This document shows positions 9,174 through 18,260 of a stretch of 64,000 nucleotides of DNA, in pieces (the stretch's first letter is position 1; every line of letters starts with the position of its first letter). Location: NCBI RefSeq assembly GCF_002078015.1, contig NZ_LWBP01000199.1:1-64000 (forward strand), in the 5' to 3' direction. The notes beneath the pieces are model-generated. The model searched no databases. It was not told the DNA's origin and worked only from the letters and a program-made list of their open reading frames with translations. Source of the DNA: Niastella populi (GTDB lineage Bacteria > Bacteroidota > Bacteroidia > Chitinophagales > Chitinophagaceae). The translations under genes were made by a program, and so were the position numbers.

Positions 9174-10367
9174 TCATTTTCCGGCAACGCCCCCCAAAAA
9201 AACATGAAGGTCTTTTGCCAGCACCAACGGGCATTCCATGGCCGGAAAATGTAAGGCTTCATCGTAAGCACTCCATTTGTCAGGGTTGCCCATAGGGCCA
9301 AGCAGTTTCTTTAAAAGCGCGCCATTTCCGCCAAATGCGGCCATAGCCGATGGAACTTTGGGCGGCTGCCAGGATTGTTCACCCGCTTGCTGGCTTTGCG
9401 TTCCCCAATCGAACGACATATTCATTGAATCATACAGGGTGTTGGCGGTTGATGCCCCCAGTTTATTAAACCAGTACAGGGAAATATTTGTAAGAATGAG
9501 ATCCAATGCTATTGCATCTTCAGGCAATGCTTTTGATGCATTTGTCCATGTACTGAACTTTTCAATGATCCAACTGAGCAAAGCGGCCGGACTATCAGTC
9601 AGCCCATACGCAAGTGTCTGCGGTTTTGTAGACAGTATTTTTAAATAAGCGGTTTCATTCTTTTCATAATTTCTAAAACCGGCAATAGTATTTTTTTCAT
9701 CTTCCGGAAAAGCGCTGGTATCTGCAGGCAACATGCCCATACCTGTAATTGAGGTAAAATCGGTATTTACATGTGTGCCAGTCAGGCGGTGGGCGGCAAT
9801 GGCAGACAACATACCCGTAATGCCAGCCCCCATATCTGTTCCATGCACCGCAAATCGCTCATAACCCAGTACTGTCATAAGCTCCGCAAACAAGGCGGCG
9901 ATCCTGATCATATCCCAGTTTTCATGATGAGAAGGAATCGAAAACCCAAATCCGGGAATGGAAGGAATGATCAGGTTATAGGAAACACCCGCTGCCATAC
10001 CGTGCGCTTCAGGCTTTGCAAGTATCTCAGCCAGTTGTAAAAATTCAACAAACGAACTTGGATAGCCATGTATCATCAAAAGCGGGATCGCGTTGGCATC
10101 AGGGCTTTTGATATGTACAAAATGTACGGGCTGACCATGTATTTCGGCCATGTATTGGGGAAAGCTGTTAAGGTATGCTTCCTGTTTTTTCCAGTCAAAA
10201 CCGGTTTGCCAGTAATTCGCAACTTTTTGCAGGTAATTAACAGGTACCCCTTTTTCCCAACCGGCTGATCTTTCCGGCGGAAAACGCGATAAGGCTAATC
10301 TTGTTTTCAGATCATCGATCTCCTGTTGCGGTACATTGATTGTAAACGGCCTGATTGAAGGATTCAT
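9174..10367 (-). CDS. Epoxide hydrolase-like alpha/beta hydrolase
   Basis: The product has 397 residues from ATG 10367 (MNPSIRPFTINVPQQEIDDL). An in-frame TTG at 10418 would add 17 residues with no family counterpart. The first 110 residues match the epoxide-hydrolase N-terminal domain. The alpha/beta hydrolase core follows, with an oxyanion-hole HGYP motif, nucleophile Asp178 in HGTDMGAG (family usually HGGDWG) and catalytic His373 in ALHFPAMECP (family usually GGHFAAME). The enzyme would open epoxides to diols in the cytoplasm through an ester intermediate. Divergent transcription from the SDR/Crp pair suggests, but does not prove, a shared detoxification role. Confidence 0.88.
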   Translation of the reverse strand: MNPSIRPFTINVPQQEIDDLKTRLALSRFPPERSAGWEKGVPVNYLQKVANYWQTGFDWKKQEAYLNSFPQYMAEIHGQPVHFVHIKSPDANAIPLLMIHGYPSSFVEFLQLAEILAKPEAHGMAAGVSYNLIIPSIPGFGFSIPSHHENWDMIRIAALFAELMTVLGYERFAVHGTDMGAGITGMLSAIAAHRLTGTHVNTDFTSITGMGMLPADTSAFPEDEKNTIAGFRNYEKNETAYLKILSTKPQTLAYGLTDSPAALLSWIIEKFSTWTNASKALPEDAIALDLILTNISLYWFNKLGASTANTLYDSMNMSFDWGTQSQQAGEQSWQPPKVPSAMAAFGGNGALLKKLLGPMGNPDKWSAYDEALHFPAMECPLVLAKDLHVFLGGVAGK

Positions 10368-10513
10368 ATAGCGTTTGATTTGTTGAAGTAAAATTGCAAC
10401 AAAAAAGAGGCTGCCCAATTATCCCGATTTCGGTAATACTGGTACATTTTACGGTTGGTATTTAAAATGACCGCTTTTTGCCAAATGGCAAATAATTCCG
10501 TTTTTGTAAAAAC

Positions 10514-10521
10514 TACTTTTG
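10514..10521 (+). promoter_or_regulatory. Candidate -7 element for the SDR/Crp operon
   Basis: TACTTTTG fits the Bacteroidota TAnnTTTG consensus exactly and lies 31 bases before the ATG at 10552, giving a short leader. No good TTTG is found at the expected -33 distance. Confidence 0.45.
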
Positions 10522-10551
10522 TACCATTCGATCACATCTAATATTAAAAGA

Positions 10552-11364
10552 ATGGCAAAGACAGTTCTGGTTACAGGCGCTTCATCGGGAATAGGTAAAG
10601 CCACCGCAATTTATCTTGCACAAAATGGCTATAAAGTTTATGGCGCGGCACGCCGGGTTGAAAGACTGGAAGCGCTAAAAGATACTGGTATTAAGCCAAT
10701 AGCGCTTGACGTTTCAAAAGAGGAAAGTCTGACCGCCTGTGTAGACAGGATCATCAAAGAAGCAGGAAGCGTAGATGTTTTAATAAACAATGCCGGACTG
10801 GGCTCTTACGGCGCGCTGGAAGACGTGCCGATGGCTGAAGCCAAAAATCAGTTGGAGATAAATTTGTTTGGCGCAGCGCGATTGATCCAATTGGTATTGC
10901 CTCACATGCGTAAGAACAGGTACGGAAAAATTGTCAATATTTCGTCTATTGGCGGCAAAGTAAGCCTACCAATGGGCAGTTGGTACCATGCCAGTAAATT
11001 TGCCATTGAAGGACTGAGCGATTCCCTTCGTAATGAAGTAAGACAGTTCGGCATCGATGTAATTGTAATAGAACCGGGTGGTACAAGATCGGAAATGATA
11101 GCGGTTGGATCTGAAGACCTGATGCGTGTTTCGGGCAATTCGCCCTACAGCAAACTAGCCAACAGTATACAAAAAATGTATGCAGATATTGAAAAGAATG
11201 CGGTTGACCCTGTTGTAATAGCCTCACTGATCAAAAAAGGTATTGAAGCAAAGCATCCAAAAGTTAGGTATATTGGCGGTGCCATGGCCAAACCAATGTT
11301 ATTCATGCGGAAGATCTTATCTGATAAATTATTTGACAAAATGGTAATGAGCCAGATGAAATAG
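10552..11364 (+). CDS. Short-chain dehydrogenase/reductase
   Basis: The product has 270 residues from ATG 10552; an in-frame TTG at 10519 lies within the candidate -7 element, which argues against it. The NAD(P)-binding TGASSGIG sits at residues 8-15, the NNAG motif near residue 80, and the catalytic Ser132, Tyr145 and Lys149 (YHASK) are intact. The Arg-rich turn after the second strand (ARRVERL) favours NADPH. It is a classical cytoplasmic oxidoreductase of unknown substrate. The Crp-family regulator gene follows after five bases, so they form an operon and the regulator probably controls this gene. Confidence 0.92.
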   Translation: MAKTVLVTGASSGIGKATAIYLAQNGYKVYGAARRVERLEALKDTGIKPIALDVSKEESLTACVDRIIKEAGSVDVLINNAGLGSYGALEDVPMAEAKNQLEINLFGAARLIQLVLPHMRKNRYGKIVNISSIGGKVSLPMGSWYHASKFAIEGLSDSLRNEVRQFGIDVIVIEPGGTRSEMIAVGSEDLMRVSGNSPYSKLANSIQKMYADIEKNAVDPVVIASLIKKGIEAKHPKVRYIGGAMAKPMLFMRKILSDKLFDKMVMSQMK

Positions 11365-11369
11365 AAGGT

Positions 11370-11939
11370 ATGGAACGACTTATCAATTATTTATTACATT
11401 TCGGGCATTTGAATCAGCAGCAAATAGAGCTGATAAAAAGCAGGATCTGTATAAAGACGATCAAAAAGGATGAATACTACCACGAGGCCGGAAAGATACC
11501 ACGTGAGATTATTTTCTTAACCGAAGGAATCGTGCGCGTCTGTTACTATAGCAATAATGGCGATGAGATCACCAAATATTTCATTGACGAAAACAATTTT
11601 GTTGCAGATATAAATAATTATAACCAGGGCCTCCCTTCCACCGAATATATACAGGCTATTACAGATTGCGAATACATTGTATTGTCGAAGACAACGATGG
11701 AAGAATTATCAATGACGATCATCGGCTGGGATGCCATTATTTCTAAGATAACCGCAAAAGCCATGGCGGAAAAAGTAAACAGGATCAGTCCGATGATGAC
11801 GGAAGATGCCACAGAACGTTACCTCGGATTTTTAAATAAATTTCCCACGCTGGTCAACCGGATACCACTATCGTATGTGGCTTCTTATTTAGGCGTTACG
11901 CAATCGTCGCTGAGCAGGATACGGAAAACGATCAGATGA
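11370..11939 (+). CDS. Crp/Fnr-family transcriptional regulator
   Basis: The product has 189 residues. The N-terminal cyclic-nucleotide-binding-type barrel (about 10-120) is recognisable from GKIPREIIFLTEGIVRVCYY. It lacks the conserved phosphate-binding Glu/Arg cassette of true cAMP receptors, and no Fnr-type cysteine cluster is seen. The C-terminal helix-turn-helix (IPLSYVASYLGVTQSSLSRI) is at residues 164-183 and the protein ends just after it, which is usual for Bacteroidota members. It follows the SDR gene by five bases and is probably autoregulatory. The ligand is unknown. Confidence 0.88.
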   Translation: MERLINYLLHFGHLNQQQIELIKSRICIKTIKKDEYYHEAGKIPREIIFLTEGIVRVCYYSNNGDEITKYFIDENNFVADINNYNQGLPSTEYIQAITDCEYIVLSKTTMEELSMTIIGWDAIISKITAKAMAEKVNRISPMMTEDATERYLGFLNKFPTLVNRIPLSYVASYLGVTQSSLSRIRKTIR

Positions 11940-11969
11940 AAGCATTGATTGATCATTTCAACCCATCGC

Positions 11970-12428
11970 TCAATTGCTCTTTGGAAGATGGGCTACCAGT
12001 TCTACCTCTAATTTGGCTTCAGGCATATATAATCGCACAACCTGGACCCGGGTGGCTGCAGGAAAATCGCCCCTGTAAAATGCTTTGCGGGCATTATTGT
12101 ACTTTTTCATTGCCTCAATATCTGTGGTGTACAGGTTTTCCTTTACAACATGCTGGAAACCGGCGCCAAAACTTTTTAACGACCGTTCCAGGGCACGATA
12201 AACCTGCGTTATTCCCTCTGGTGTCACTTCCGTACTAACAGCACCGGAGATATACAGCATGTTGTCTACCTTTATTACCTGTACATACCCCGCGGTGGTA
12301 TCCTGTTTCAGCTTATTATCCCAGTGCCATTTTTCTTTTGTGATCTCCTTTTGCTGCGCCACTAAAGCTGTGTTTGCCAGTGAAAGCAGGAGCAGCGCCA
12401 TGTATTTTATGAAACGGTTGTTTTGCAT
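11970..12428 (-). CDS. Exported RidA/YjgF-family protein
   Basis: The product has 152 residues with an N-terminal signal peptide (about residues 1-25, ending LVAQQ), followed by a RidA fold: YISGAVSTEVTPEGITQVYRAL, KENLYTTDI, and a C-terminal strand LEVELVAHL. An arginine in the ATRVQVVRL segment matches the carboxylate-binding Arg of RidA enamine/imine deaminases. Cytosolic RidA removes reactive enamines made by PLP enzymes; the export signal here points to a periplasmic version of unknown substrate. It is convergent with the Crp gene (30 bases between stops) and divergent from the histidine kinase gene. Confidence 0.85.
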   Translation of the reverse strand: MQNNRFIKYMALLLLSLANTALVAQQKEITKEKWHWDNKLKQDTTAGYVQVIKVDNMLYISGAVSTEVTPEGITQVYRALERSLKSFGAGFQHVVKENLYTTDIEAMKKYNNARKAFYRGDFPAATRVQVVRLYMPEAKLEVELVAHLPKSN

Positions 12429-12585
12429 AATACGTTGAATTTGTTGTTGCCCCTAAGATAAATAGAATTACTGTCGGTGGGGTTACCGGCTGATGCCATG
12501 ATTTTTACGATTGGGACTGATAGGAATTTTTATTAATACATTGCGGTAAGGGATAAAATAGTAATTTTCATTGATTTTTATCCTT

Positions 12586-14820
12586 ATGACCATCATTCCA
12601 AAACAACTGTTCTCCTGCGGTAAAATTGCTTTGCTGTTCTTCCTGCTTTTCGCTTCGGGCACTGTTTACTGTCAGCCGGCCGGGTCCGCCGCCGATTCCG
12701 CAAAGATCTGGTCCTGGCTCAACCGGGCCGATGAGCTGGCAGCGGTATCCCAGCTCGATTCTGCCCGTCAGTTCGTTACCCTCGCTTTACATGCCAGCAA
12801 CGAAAAACGAATGCTACGGGGACAGGCATATGCGCATTTAAAAATGGCCGATATCGCTTACCGGAAAAATGAAACCAAATCGCTGGTATATCATGATTCC
12901 ACCGCGTTGATGATCGCTACCCGGTTAAGAGACAGTTTCCTGCTGGCGCTTGCCCATTACCAGTTAGGTCAGTATTACCTGGAGGACGAAAAGTATGAAG
13001 AAGCGCACCGGTTTTTCAATAAGGCTTTAGCGCTAAGGTTTGCCAACGATCAATCATCCTATACCGCCGTAACGTTTAATGATATCGGTTTTACGTATGG
13101 GGCCCAGGGGCATTTAGATAAACAGGTTGACTGGTACCTGAAAGCCATCAGGGTATATGAAAAGAATAAAGACCCGCAGGGACTTGCGCAAACAGTGAGT
13201 AACCTTTCAACCGTATACAACCAGCTGGATAATCGAAAAGAGGCCATGGCATATGCAAAGCAGGCGATGGCGCTGCGGGAAAGTATCGGCGATGTGAACG
13301 GCCTTTCTATTTCGTGCAACAATATTTCACAGTTGTATCTGGGTGTAGATTCGCTCGACCAGGCGATCAGATACCAGCAGCTGGGACTTAAATACGCTGA
13401 AAAAAGCGGCGTTAAACTAAGGATCTCGAACAGCTTTATAAGTATGGCGCTTTTGCTGAACCGGCAAAAGAAGAACAAAGAGGCGCTGGAATATGAAAAG
13501 AAGGCGATCGCAATTTTGCAGGAGTTAAATGAGCTTGGCACCCTTTCACGCCGGTATATCGCCGCTGCTATATTGTCAAAAGCTATGAATGATTCAGCAA
13601 CCGCCCTCGATTATTTTCAGAAAGCGTATGACCTTTCCGTACAGTTGAATAACAAAGAGAACCTCAGGGATATTTACCTGCATAAGGCGATCTACTACAA
13701 GGATAAAAAAGACTTTTACAATGCCTATGAAAATTACAAGAAATATATTGTATACCGCGACAGCCTTATTTCAGTAAAAACCAGGGCCGATATTGCTGAA
13801 ATAGAAACACGGTATGAAACCGAAAAAAAAGATTTCGAAATTGCCCGGTTAAATACAGAGCAGAAAATAAGACAACTGGAAATTGAAAAGCAAAAGGCCA
13901 TCATTTCGGGGAATACCCTGCTCGCAAAACAAAAGGAAAATGAAATTACCCTGCTTTCGCAGCAACGCGAGTTGCAGGACAGTAAAATAAAACAGCAGGA
14001 CCAGGAACTGGAAAAGCAATTGCTGATAGCCAAAAACAATGAGCAACTGCTTAAGTTGTCGGAACAGGAGAAGCAGTTGAAAGAAAAGGAATTGAAAGAT
14101 CAGAAACTGTTGCAGCGGGTGCTTGTGGGGGCGGCGGTAATGCTGATATTGTTTGCCGTAATACTCTTCAATAGATATAAGTTGAAGAAAAAGCTGGAAC
14201 AGCAAAACCAGTTGTTAAACGTAAGAAATGATATTGCCAAAGATTTGCACGATGAGATCGGTTCTACCCTTACCAGTATAAAAATATTGTCGGAGGTATC
14301 GAAGAACAACCTGGAGAAAGATCAGCAAAAAGCGTTTTCGTTCCTGCAGAAGATAACCGAGCAGTCGTCGCAAATGCAACAGGGAATGAGCGATATTGTG
14401 TGGGCCATAAAACCCGATAACGATAAACTGGAGAATATGCTGGTTCGGATGCGGGAATATGCCAGCCATACCCTGGAGCCTAAGAATATAGAGACCATTT
14501 TCATTACAGAGGAACCGGTGCTTTCGCAGAGCCTGAATATGCAGCAGCGGCGCGATTTTTTCCTGATCTTTAAAGAAGCGATCAACAATGCGGCAAAATA
14601 TTCACAGGCCGGCAAAGTGGAGATAACGATCAGGAAAGAAATGAACCAGTTGCTGTTACGCATTTCCGATAATGGCATTGGCTTCGATTCCGCTAAGGAA
14701 ACATCTTCAAATGGTTTGAAAAATATGATGGCAAGAGCCGAAGCACTCAAAGGTGCCGTGCACATCCAGTCTGCACCTGGTAAAGGCACTACGATTGTAG
14801 CTAATGTACCGGCTATGTAA
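12586..14820 (+). CDS. TPR-repeat sensor histidine kinase (HisKA_3 type)
   Basis: The product has 744 residues from ATG 12586 (TTG 12571 ignored). A signal peptide (to about residue 30) is followed by at least six TPR repeats in the periplasm (about 90-400), a long Glu/Gln/Lys coiled coil (about 415-505), one membrane helix (about 509-531) and a cytoplasmic kinase. The phospho-acceptor is His555 in DLHDEIGSTL, the NarX/LytS-like HisKA_3 signature. The HATPase ends with DNGIGFDS and KGTTI. Kinases of this build normally pair with a NarL-type regulator; none is nearby, so it is an orphan here. The TPRs presumably sense an envelope protein or peptide. Confidence 0.92.
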   Translation: MTIIPKQLFSCGKIALLFFLLFASGTVYCQPAGSAADSAKIWSWLNRADELAAVSQLDSARQFVTLALHASNEKRMLRGQAYAHLKMADIAYRKNETKSLVYHDSTALMIATRLRDSFLLALAHYQLGQYYLEDEKYEEAHRFFNKALALRFANDQSSYTAVTFNDIGFTYGAQGHLDKQVDWYLKAIRVYEKNKDPQGLAQTVSNLSTVYNQLDNRKEAMAYAKQAMALRESIGDVNGLSISCNNISQLYLGVDSLDQAIRYQQLGLKYAEKSGVKLRISNSFISMALLLNRQKKNKEALEYEKKAIAILQELNELGTLSRRYIAAAILSKAMNDSATALDYFQKAYDLSVQLNNKENLRDIYLHKAIYYKDKKDFYNAYENYKKYIVYRDSLISVKTRADIAEIETRYETEKKDFEIARLNTEQKIRQLEIEKQKAIISGNTLLAKQKENEITLLSQQRELQDSKIKQQDQELEKQLLIAKNNEQLLKLSEQEKQLKEKELKDQKLLQRVLVGAAVMLILFAVILFNRYKLKKKLEQQNQLLNVRNDIAKDLHDEIGSTLTSIKILSEVSKNNLEKDQQKAFSFLQKITEQSSQMQQGMSDIVWAIKPDNDKLENMLVRMREYASHTLEPKNIETIFITEEPVLSQSLNMQQRRDFFLIFKEAINNAAKYSQAGKVEITIRKEMNQLLLRISDNGIGFDSAKETSSNGLKNMMARAEALKGAVHIQSAPGKGTTIVANVPAM

Positions 14821-14852
14821 AAAAGCCATCCCGGTAAACCGGGACGGCTTTA
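14818..14852. terminator. Bidirectional terminator between kinase and protease genes
   Basis: The stem AAGCC-A-TCCCGG / CCGGGA-C-GGCTT (14823-14834 with 14839-14850) has one mismatch and a TAAA loop. The minus strand has a run of T after it, so it serves the protease gene (stop 14871) best and the kinase gene second. Confidence 0.8.
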
Positions 14853-14870
14853 TTAAAATAGCGTTCTGTT

Positions 14871-17800
14871 TTATTGTTTAACGATCTTGGTCATATTCAC
14901 TTCTTTCCCTCCGTTTTTAATTTTGATCATATAAACCCCTGCAGGCAATGCAGAAATATCAAGTTGTGAGTTAACCGCACTCAATACGCGCTGCATAACC
15001 GCACGGCCATTTACATCGAACATGCTCACCTCCGATCTTCCTGTTAAACCTGTAAGGTTGATGTTCACAATATTCTTAGCCGGGTTCGGGAATACCGATA
15101 CTTTCTGTACATCGCTGGTAACAACATCGGCGCCGCGGCTGGCTGTACCCAATTGTACCCGTAATGTATAACATGAAGTGGCACTATTAGCGCCGTTCCA
15201 GCCATACACCCGTGCATAATAGGTACCTGCGGTATAGGATCTGCTGATGCTTTCACTGGTGGTGCCGCCTGCCTGTGAAATAGCGAGCTGCGTACCTGAA
15301 CTGTTCAGTATTCTCAGGTCGTAATCGAATGGCAGGTTGGTAAGTGTAACAGTAGCAGTGCCACCGGTAGTGATCACAAAACGGTAATGATCTATATCAC
15401 CGGTCGGACTGATCAGCCCCGTTACATTGGTATTGAACGGAATGGTGGCGGCACCGGAAATGGTTCCGTTGGTTGAATTATCCAATGCACTTGCGCAGGT
15501 TGTTGAAATGGTAGTGAACTGGGCGGTTGCATAAGAACCGCTGCCGGCTGAACAGTTGGTTCTTACCCTCCAGTCGTATAAGGTGGCAGAAGTCAATCCG
15601 CTTAAACCAACAGCAGTGGAAGTTGTTCCGGTGGCGGCGTTGATCCATGTAGACGATGAATTGGCTTTATAATCCACATCATAGCTAAGGGCGCCGCTTA
15701 CGGCCGACCAACCCACCGTGGCACTGGTTGCGGTTATTGCCGAAGTAGTTAAACCGGTAGGCACAGTGCAGGTTACAACCGGCGTAGTAGTGAATTGTGC
15801 GGTTGAGTAGGAACTGCTGCCGCTGGTGCAATTGGTTCTTACCCGGTAATCGTACGTAGTGCCTGCGGTAAGGCCTGTTAAGCTTACTGAAGTGCCCGTT
15901 GTTCCGGTGGCGGCATTGATCCAGGTGGAGGATGAGGCGGCTTTATAATCCACGTCATACGATACCGCGCCGCTTACCGCCGTCCAGCCTGCTGTAGCCG
16001 ATGTAGTGGTAATAGCAGAAGCGGTTAAGCCGGAAGGTGAAGCACAGCCGGTTCCGGTTGTGATCGTGAAATTGGTATTCGAAATATCGAAGAAAATATT
16101 TCCTACCGCTTCTATTTTTATTCTTGCCGTTGTAGACGGGGTATTGGGAATGGTTACCGCCTCGCTGCCGTCGTTCGGCGTGCTGGCTACCAGGGTGCTG
16201 AAGGTACTGCCGCCATCTGTTGAGATGGATATTTTTACATTGGCGCAGCTGACAGGAGCCGCGGTGGTATTGGCTACACTCCATGTAATATTCTGCGATG
16301 AATTACCCGCCCATGAAACCGCTGTATTGGGCGCGGTAACGGCGAATGGACCTGATGAATTGGTAACGGTAACCGTCATGTCGGCAAAATTGGTTTGCCC
16401 TACGCTTACCGGCGCTGTTGAACTATAAGGGGCATTGTCCCTTACGGTTAACCGGAAGTTCAACGTTCTTGATACGGAGCTCAATGCTTCGGTATTGGCG
16501 CCCGCATCACCGCCCGGCAGCGGACCCGACACCAACCCCCCTGCAAGGATTGTCGACATTTTGGGAAAATACCTTGTTGGCGAAGTGGCAGGCGGCATCG
16601 AGATCCAGTTGGGACCGGATGCTTTGGTTGGATTGGCCACACTATTGGAGCCAGTTTGCCCGGATGCAACATTGTTATTTTGTTCCCAGCAATAGGTAAG
16701 CACATCGCCGGCATTGGCATCGGTAGCCGAACCGGTAAGTGCAAACGGCGTGCTGATGGGAATGGTATAGTTGCTGCCGGCATTGACAACAGGCGTTGCA
16801 TTGCCGGTGAGGGCCGAAGTTACCGGGCAGGTTTTGCCGGTAAGGTTACTCTGGATCTGTGCAATGGATGCCTGGTGAAAAATATCAATGGAGTGCGGCG
16901 CAAGGTCCTGGCTGGTAATGCCGGCATACCCCATGATGGTAATGCCCGAACCTGGCTCCATGTTGACCCCGGTGCCTTCATTGCTAAAAGAGAAGGTATG
17001 GTTGGCGCCCAACTGGTGCCCTACTTCATGCACCACATAATCGATATCGAAATTATCGCCCTGCGGAATGGCATCGGCAGGTGAAGTAAAGCCGCTGCCT
17101 TTTGAATTGTTTACACAAATACAACCGATGCAGCCGGCGTTACCGCCACCGCCGGATGCACCGAACAGGTGGCCGATATCATAATTCGCGGCACCGATCA
17201 CTGAGGTGAGGGTGTTTTGTAACTCACTGTTCCATGCGCCACCTGCGCCTGAACTGGCCGGGGAATAAGGATCCGTTGAAGGGTTATAGTAAAACACACT
17301 GGTGCTTGCCGCTACCAGGTTAAGATGAAGGGCCAGGTCCTTCTCATAAACACCATTGCTGCGCGTAAGCGTAGCGTTGACGGCAGCCAGCACCAATGCA
17401 ACCTGTGAAGCGCTTGTTGCGCCGAAGAAATTGGAATACTCGGCTGTAACAGACTGGGCCAGCCGCAATGTTTTCAGATCGCCGGTCGACCTTGCTACCC
17501 GGGCATTTACCTGGCTGGTGATATCTGTTGCCAACTGGTGCTCGGGAGTAGAGCACTTCCAGGGTAAAGCGCGCGGTTGTTTTTTGAAGACCGCGTAAAT
17601 AGTGTGATCGGCAGAATAGGGCTCGATGAATTCAGTGGCCCTGCCCGCACGAAATACCATCGTTTGAATGCCCTGCGGCGAAATACTGAGCTTCAACAAG
17701 GCCTCGCGGTCGGTAATGCCTCTTCCTGAAAATGCCCGTATTTCGGGGAACTGCGCCTGCAAGGCAGGTTCGAAATTCGAAGCCTCAACAATTTCGAACT

Positions 17801-18065
17801 GTTCAATTTGTCCGTCGGCGTTAGGCAAGGTGATAATAACAGGCGTAGCCGTAGCCCTGCCTGCAGCTTTGAACACCTCATTCCTGAAAGGAGTGAAATC
17901 ATCAAGGCCAAACAATTTGAAATCGGTGGGAAATGCCAGCCGTGATACGGCTTTGTCGGTTGTGATCCTGGCGTTATCGGGTTGTTGCCGCCAGTTGTAA
18001 AAGTCTTGTGCAAGCATGACCGTGCTGCACAACATTGCTGTTGCGAAGAGTAAGTACTTTCTCAT
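14871..18065 (-). CDS. Secreted reprolysin-like zinc metalloprotease with Fn3 repeats and T9SS sorting domain
   Basis: The product has 1064 residues with a signal peptide to about residue 19 and a prodomain-like N-terminus. The metzincin site is HEVGHQLGANH (residues 346-356, catalytic Glu347), with a Met-turn at Met378 in IMGYAG. A beta-sandwich region follows, then two near-identical fibronectin type III repeats of 92 residues (about 671-854), a PPC-type domain (about 875-970) and a type IX secretion C-terminal domain starting near VFPNPAKN (about 990) and ending in KIVKQ. It is exported through the Sec and type IX systems and is likely cell-surface-bound or released, degrading extracellular protein. 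The Fn3 repeats probably bind substrate or act as spacers. Confidence 0.93.
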   Translation of the reverse strand: MRKYLLFATAMLCSTVMLAQDFYNWRQQPDNARITTDKAVSRLAFPTDFKLFGLDDFTPFRNEVFKAAGRATATPVIITLPNADGQIEQFEIVEASNFEPALQAQFPEIRAFSGRGITDREALLKLSISPQGIQTMVFRAGRATEFIEPYSADHTIYAVFKKQPRALPWKCSTPEHQLATDITSQVNARVARSTGDLKTLRLAQSVTAEYSNFFGATSASQVALVLAAVNATLTRSNGVYEKDLALHLNLVAASTSVFYYNPSTDPYSPASSGAGGAWNSELQNTLTSVIGAANYDIGHLFGASGGGGNAGCIGCICVNNSKGSGFTSPADAIPQGDNFDIDYVVHEVGHQLGANHTFSFSNEGTGVNMEPGSGITIMGYAGITSQDLAPHSIDIFHQASIAQIQSNLTGKTCPVTSALTGNATPVVNAGSNYTIPISTPFALTGSATDANAGDVLTYCWEQNNNVASGQTGSNSVANPTKASGPNWISMPPATSPTRYFPKMSTILAGGLVSGPLPGGDAGANTEALSSVSRTLNFRLTVRDNAPYSSTAPVSVGQTNFADMTVTVTNSSGPFAVTAPNTAVSWAGNSSQNITWSVANTTAAPVSCANVKISISTDGGSTFSTLVASTPNDGSEAVTIPNTPSTTARIKIEAVGNIFFDISNTNFTITTGTGCASPSGLTASAITTTSATAGWTAVSGAVSYDVDYKAASSSTWINAATGTTGTSVSLTGLTAGTTYDYRVRTNCTSGSSSYSTAQFTTTPVVTCTVPTGLTTSAITATSATVGWSAVSGALSYDVDYKANSSSTWINAATGTTSTAVGLSGLTSATLYDWRVRTNCSAGSGSYATAQFTTISTTCASALDNSTNGTISGAATIPFNTNVTGLISPTGDIDHYRFVITTGGTATVTLTNLPFDYDLRILNSSGTQLAISQAGGTTSESISRSYTAGTYYARVYGWNGANSATSCYTLRVQLGTASRGADVVTSDVQKVSVFPNPAKNIVNINLTGLTGRSEVSMFDVNGRAVMQRVLSAVNSQLDISALPAGVYMIKIKNGGKEVNMTKIVKQ
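15510..16061 (-). repeat. Tandem 276-bp repeat encoding two Fn3 domains
   Basis: Two units with a period of 276 bases (TAA anchor triplets at 15750 and 16026) encode 92-residue Fn3 domains sharing segments such as SYDVDYKA and SSSTWINAATGTT. Similarity is high at DNA level too, which points to recent duplication or gene conversion. Confidence 0.85.
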
Positions 18066-18260
18066 GTGACTAGTTTAATGGTAAAAAATGGAGACCAGGA
18101 TAAATTTAACTTTTTTTCAGCGATTAAAATTCTACCGGTTCACATTACCCATACACCACGAGCAATGAAGCGGTTTTGCTCATAGTGAAAATACTGTTGC
18201 ATGAGTAGTTCTACAATTATTGCTTCTTTGTATGCATATGTAATAAACGGAGAACGTGAA

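Noticed and set aside
16006-16428. Plus-strand frames of 86-142 codons opposite the metalloprotease gene
   Set aside because: They are shadows of a long repeat-rich coding sequence; the minus-strand product has clear domains throughout.
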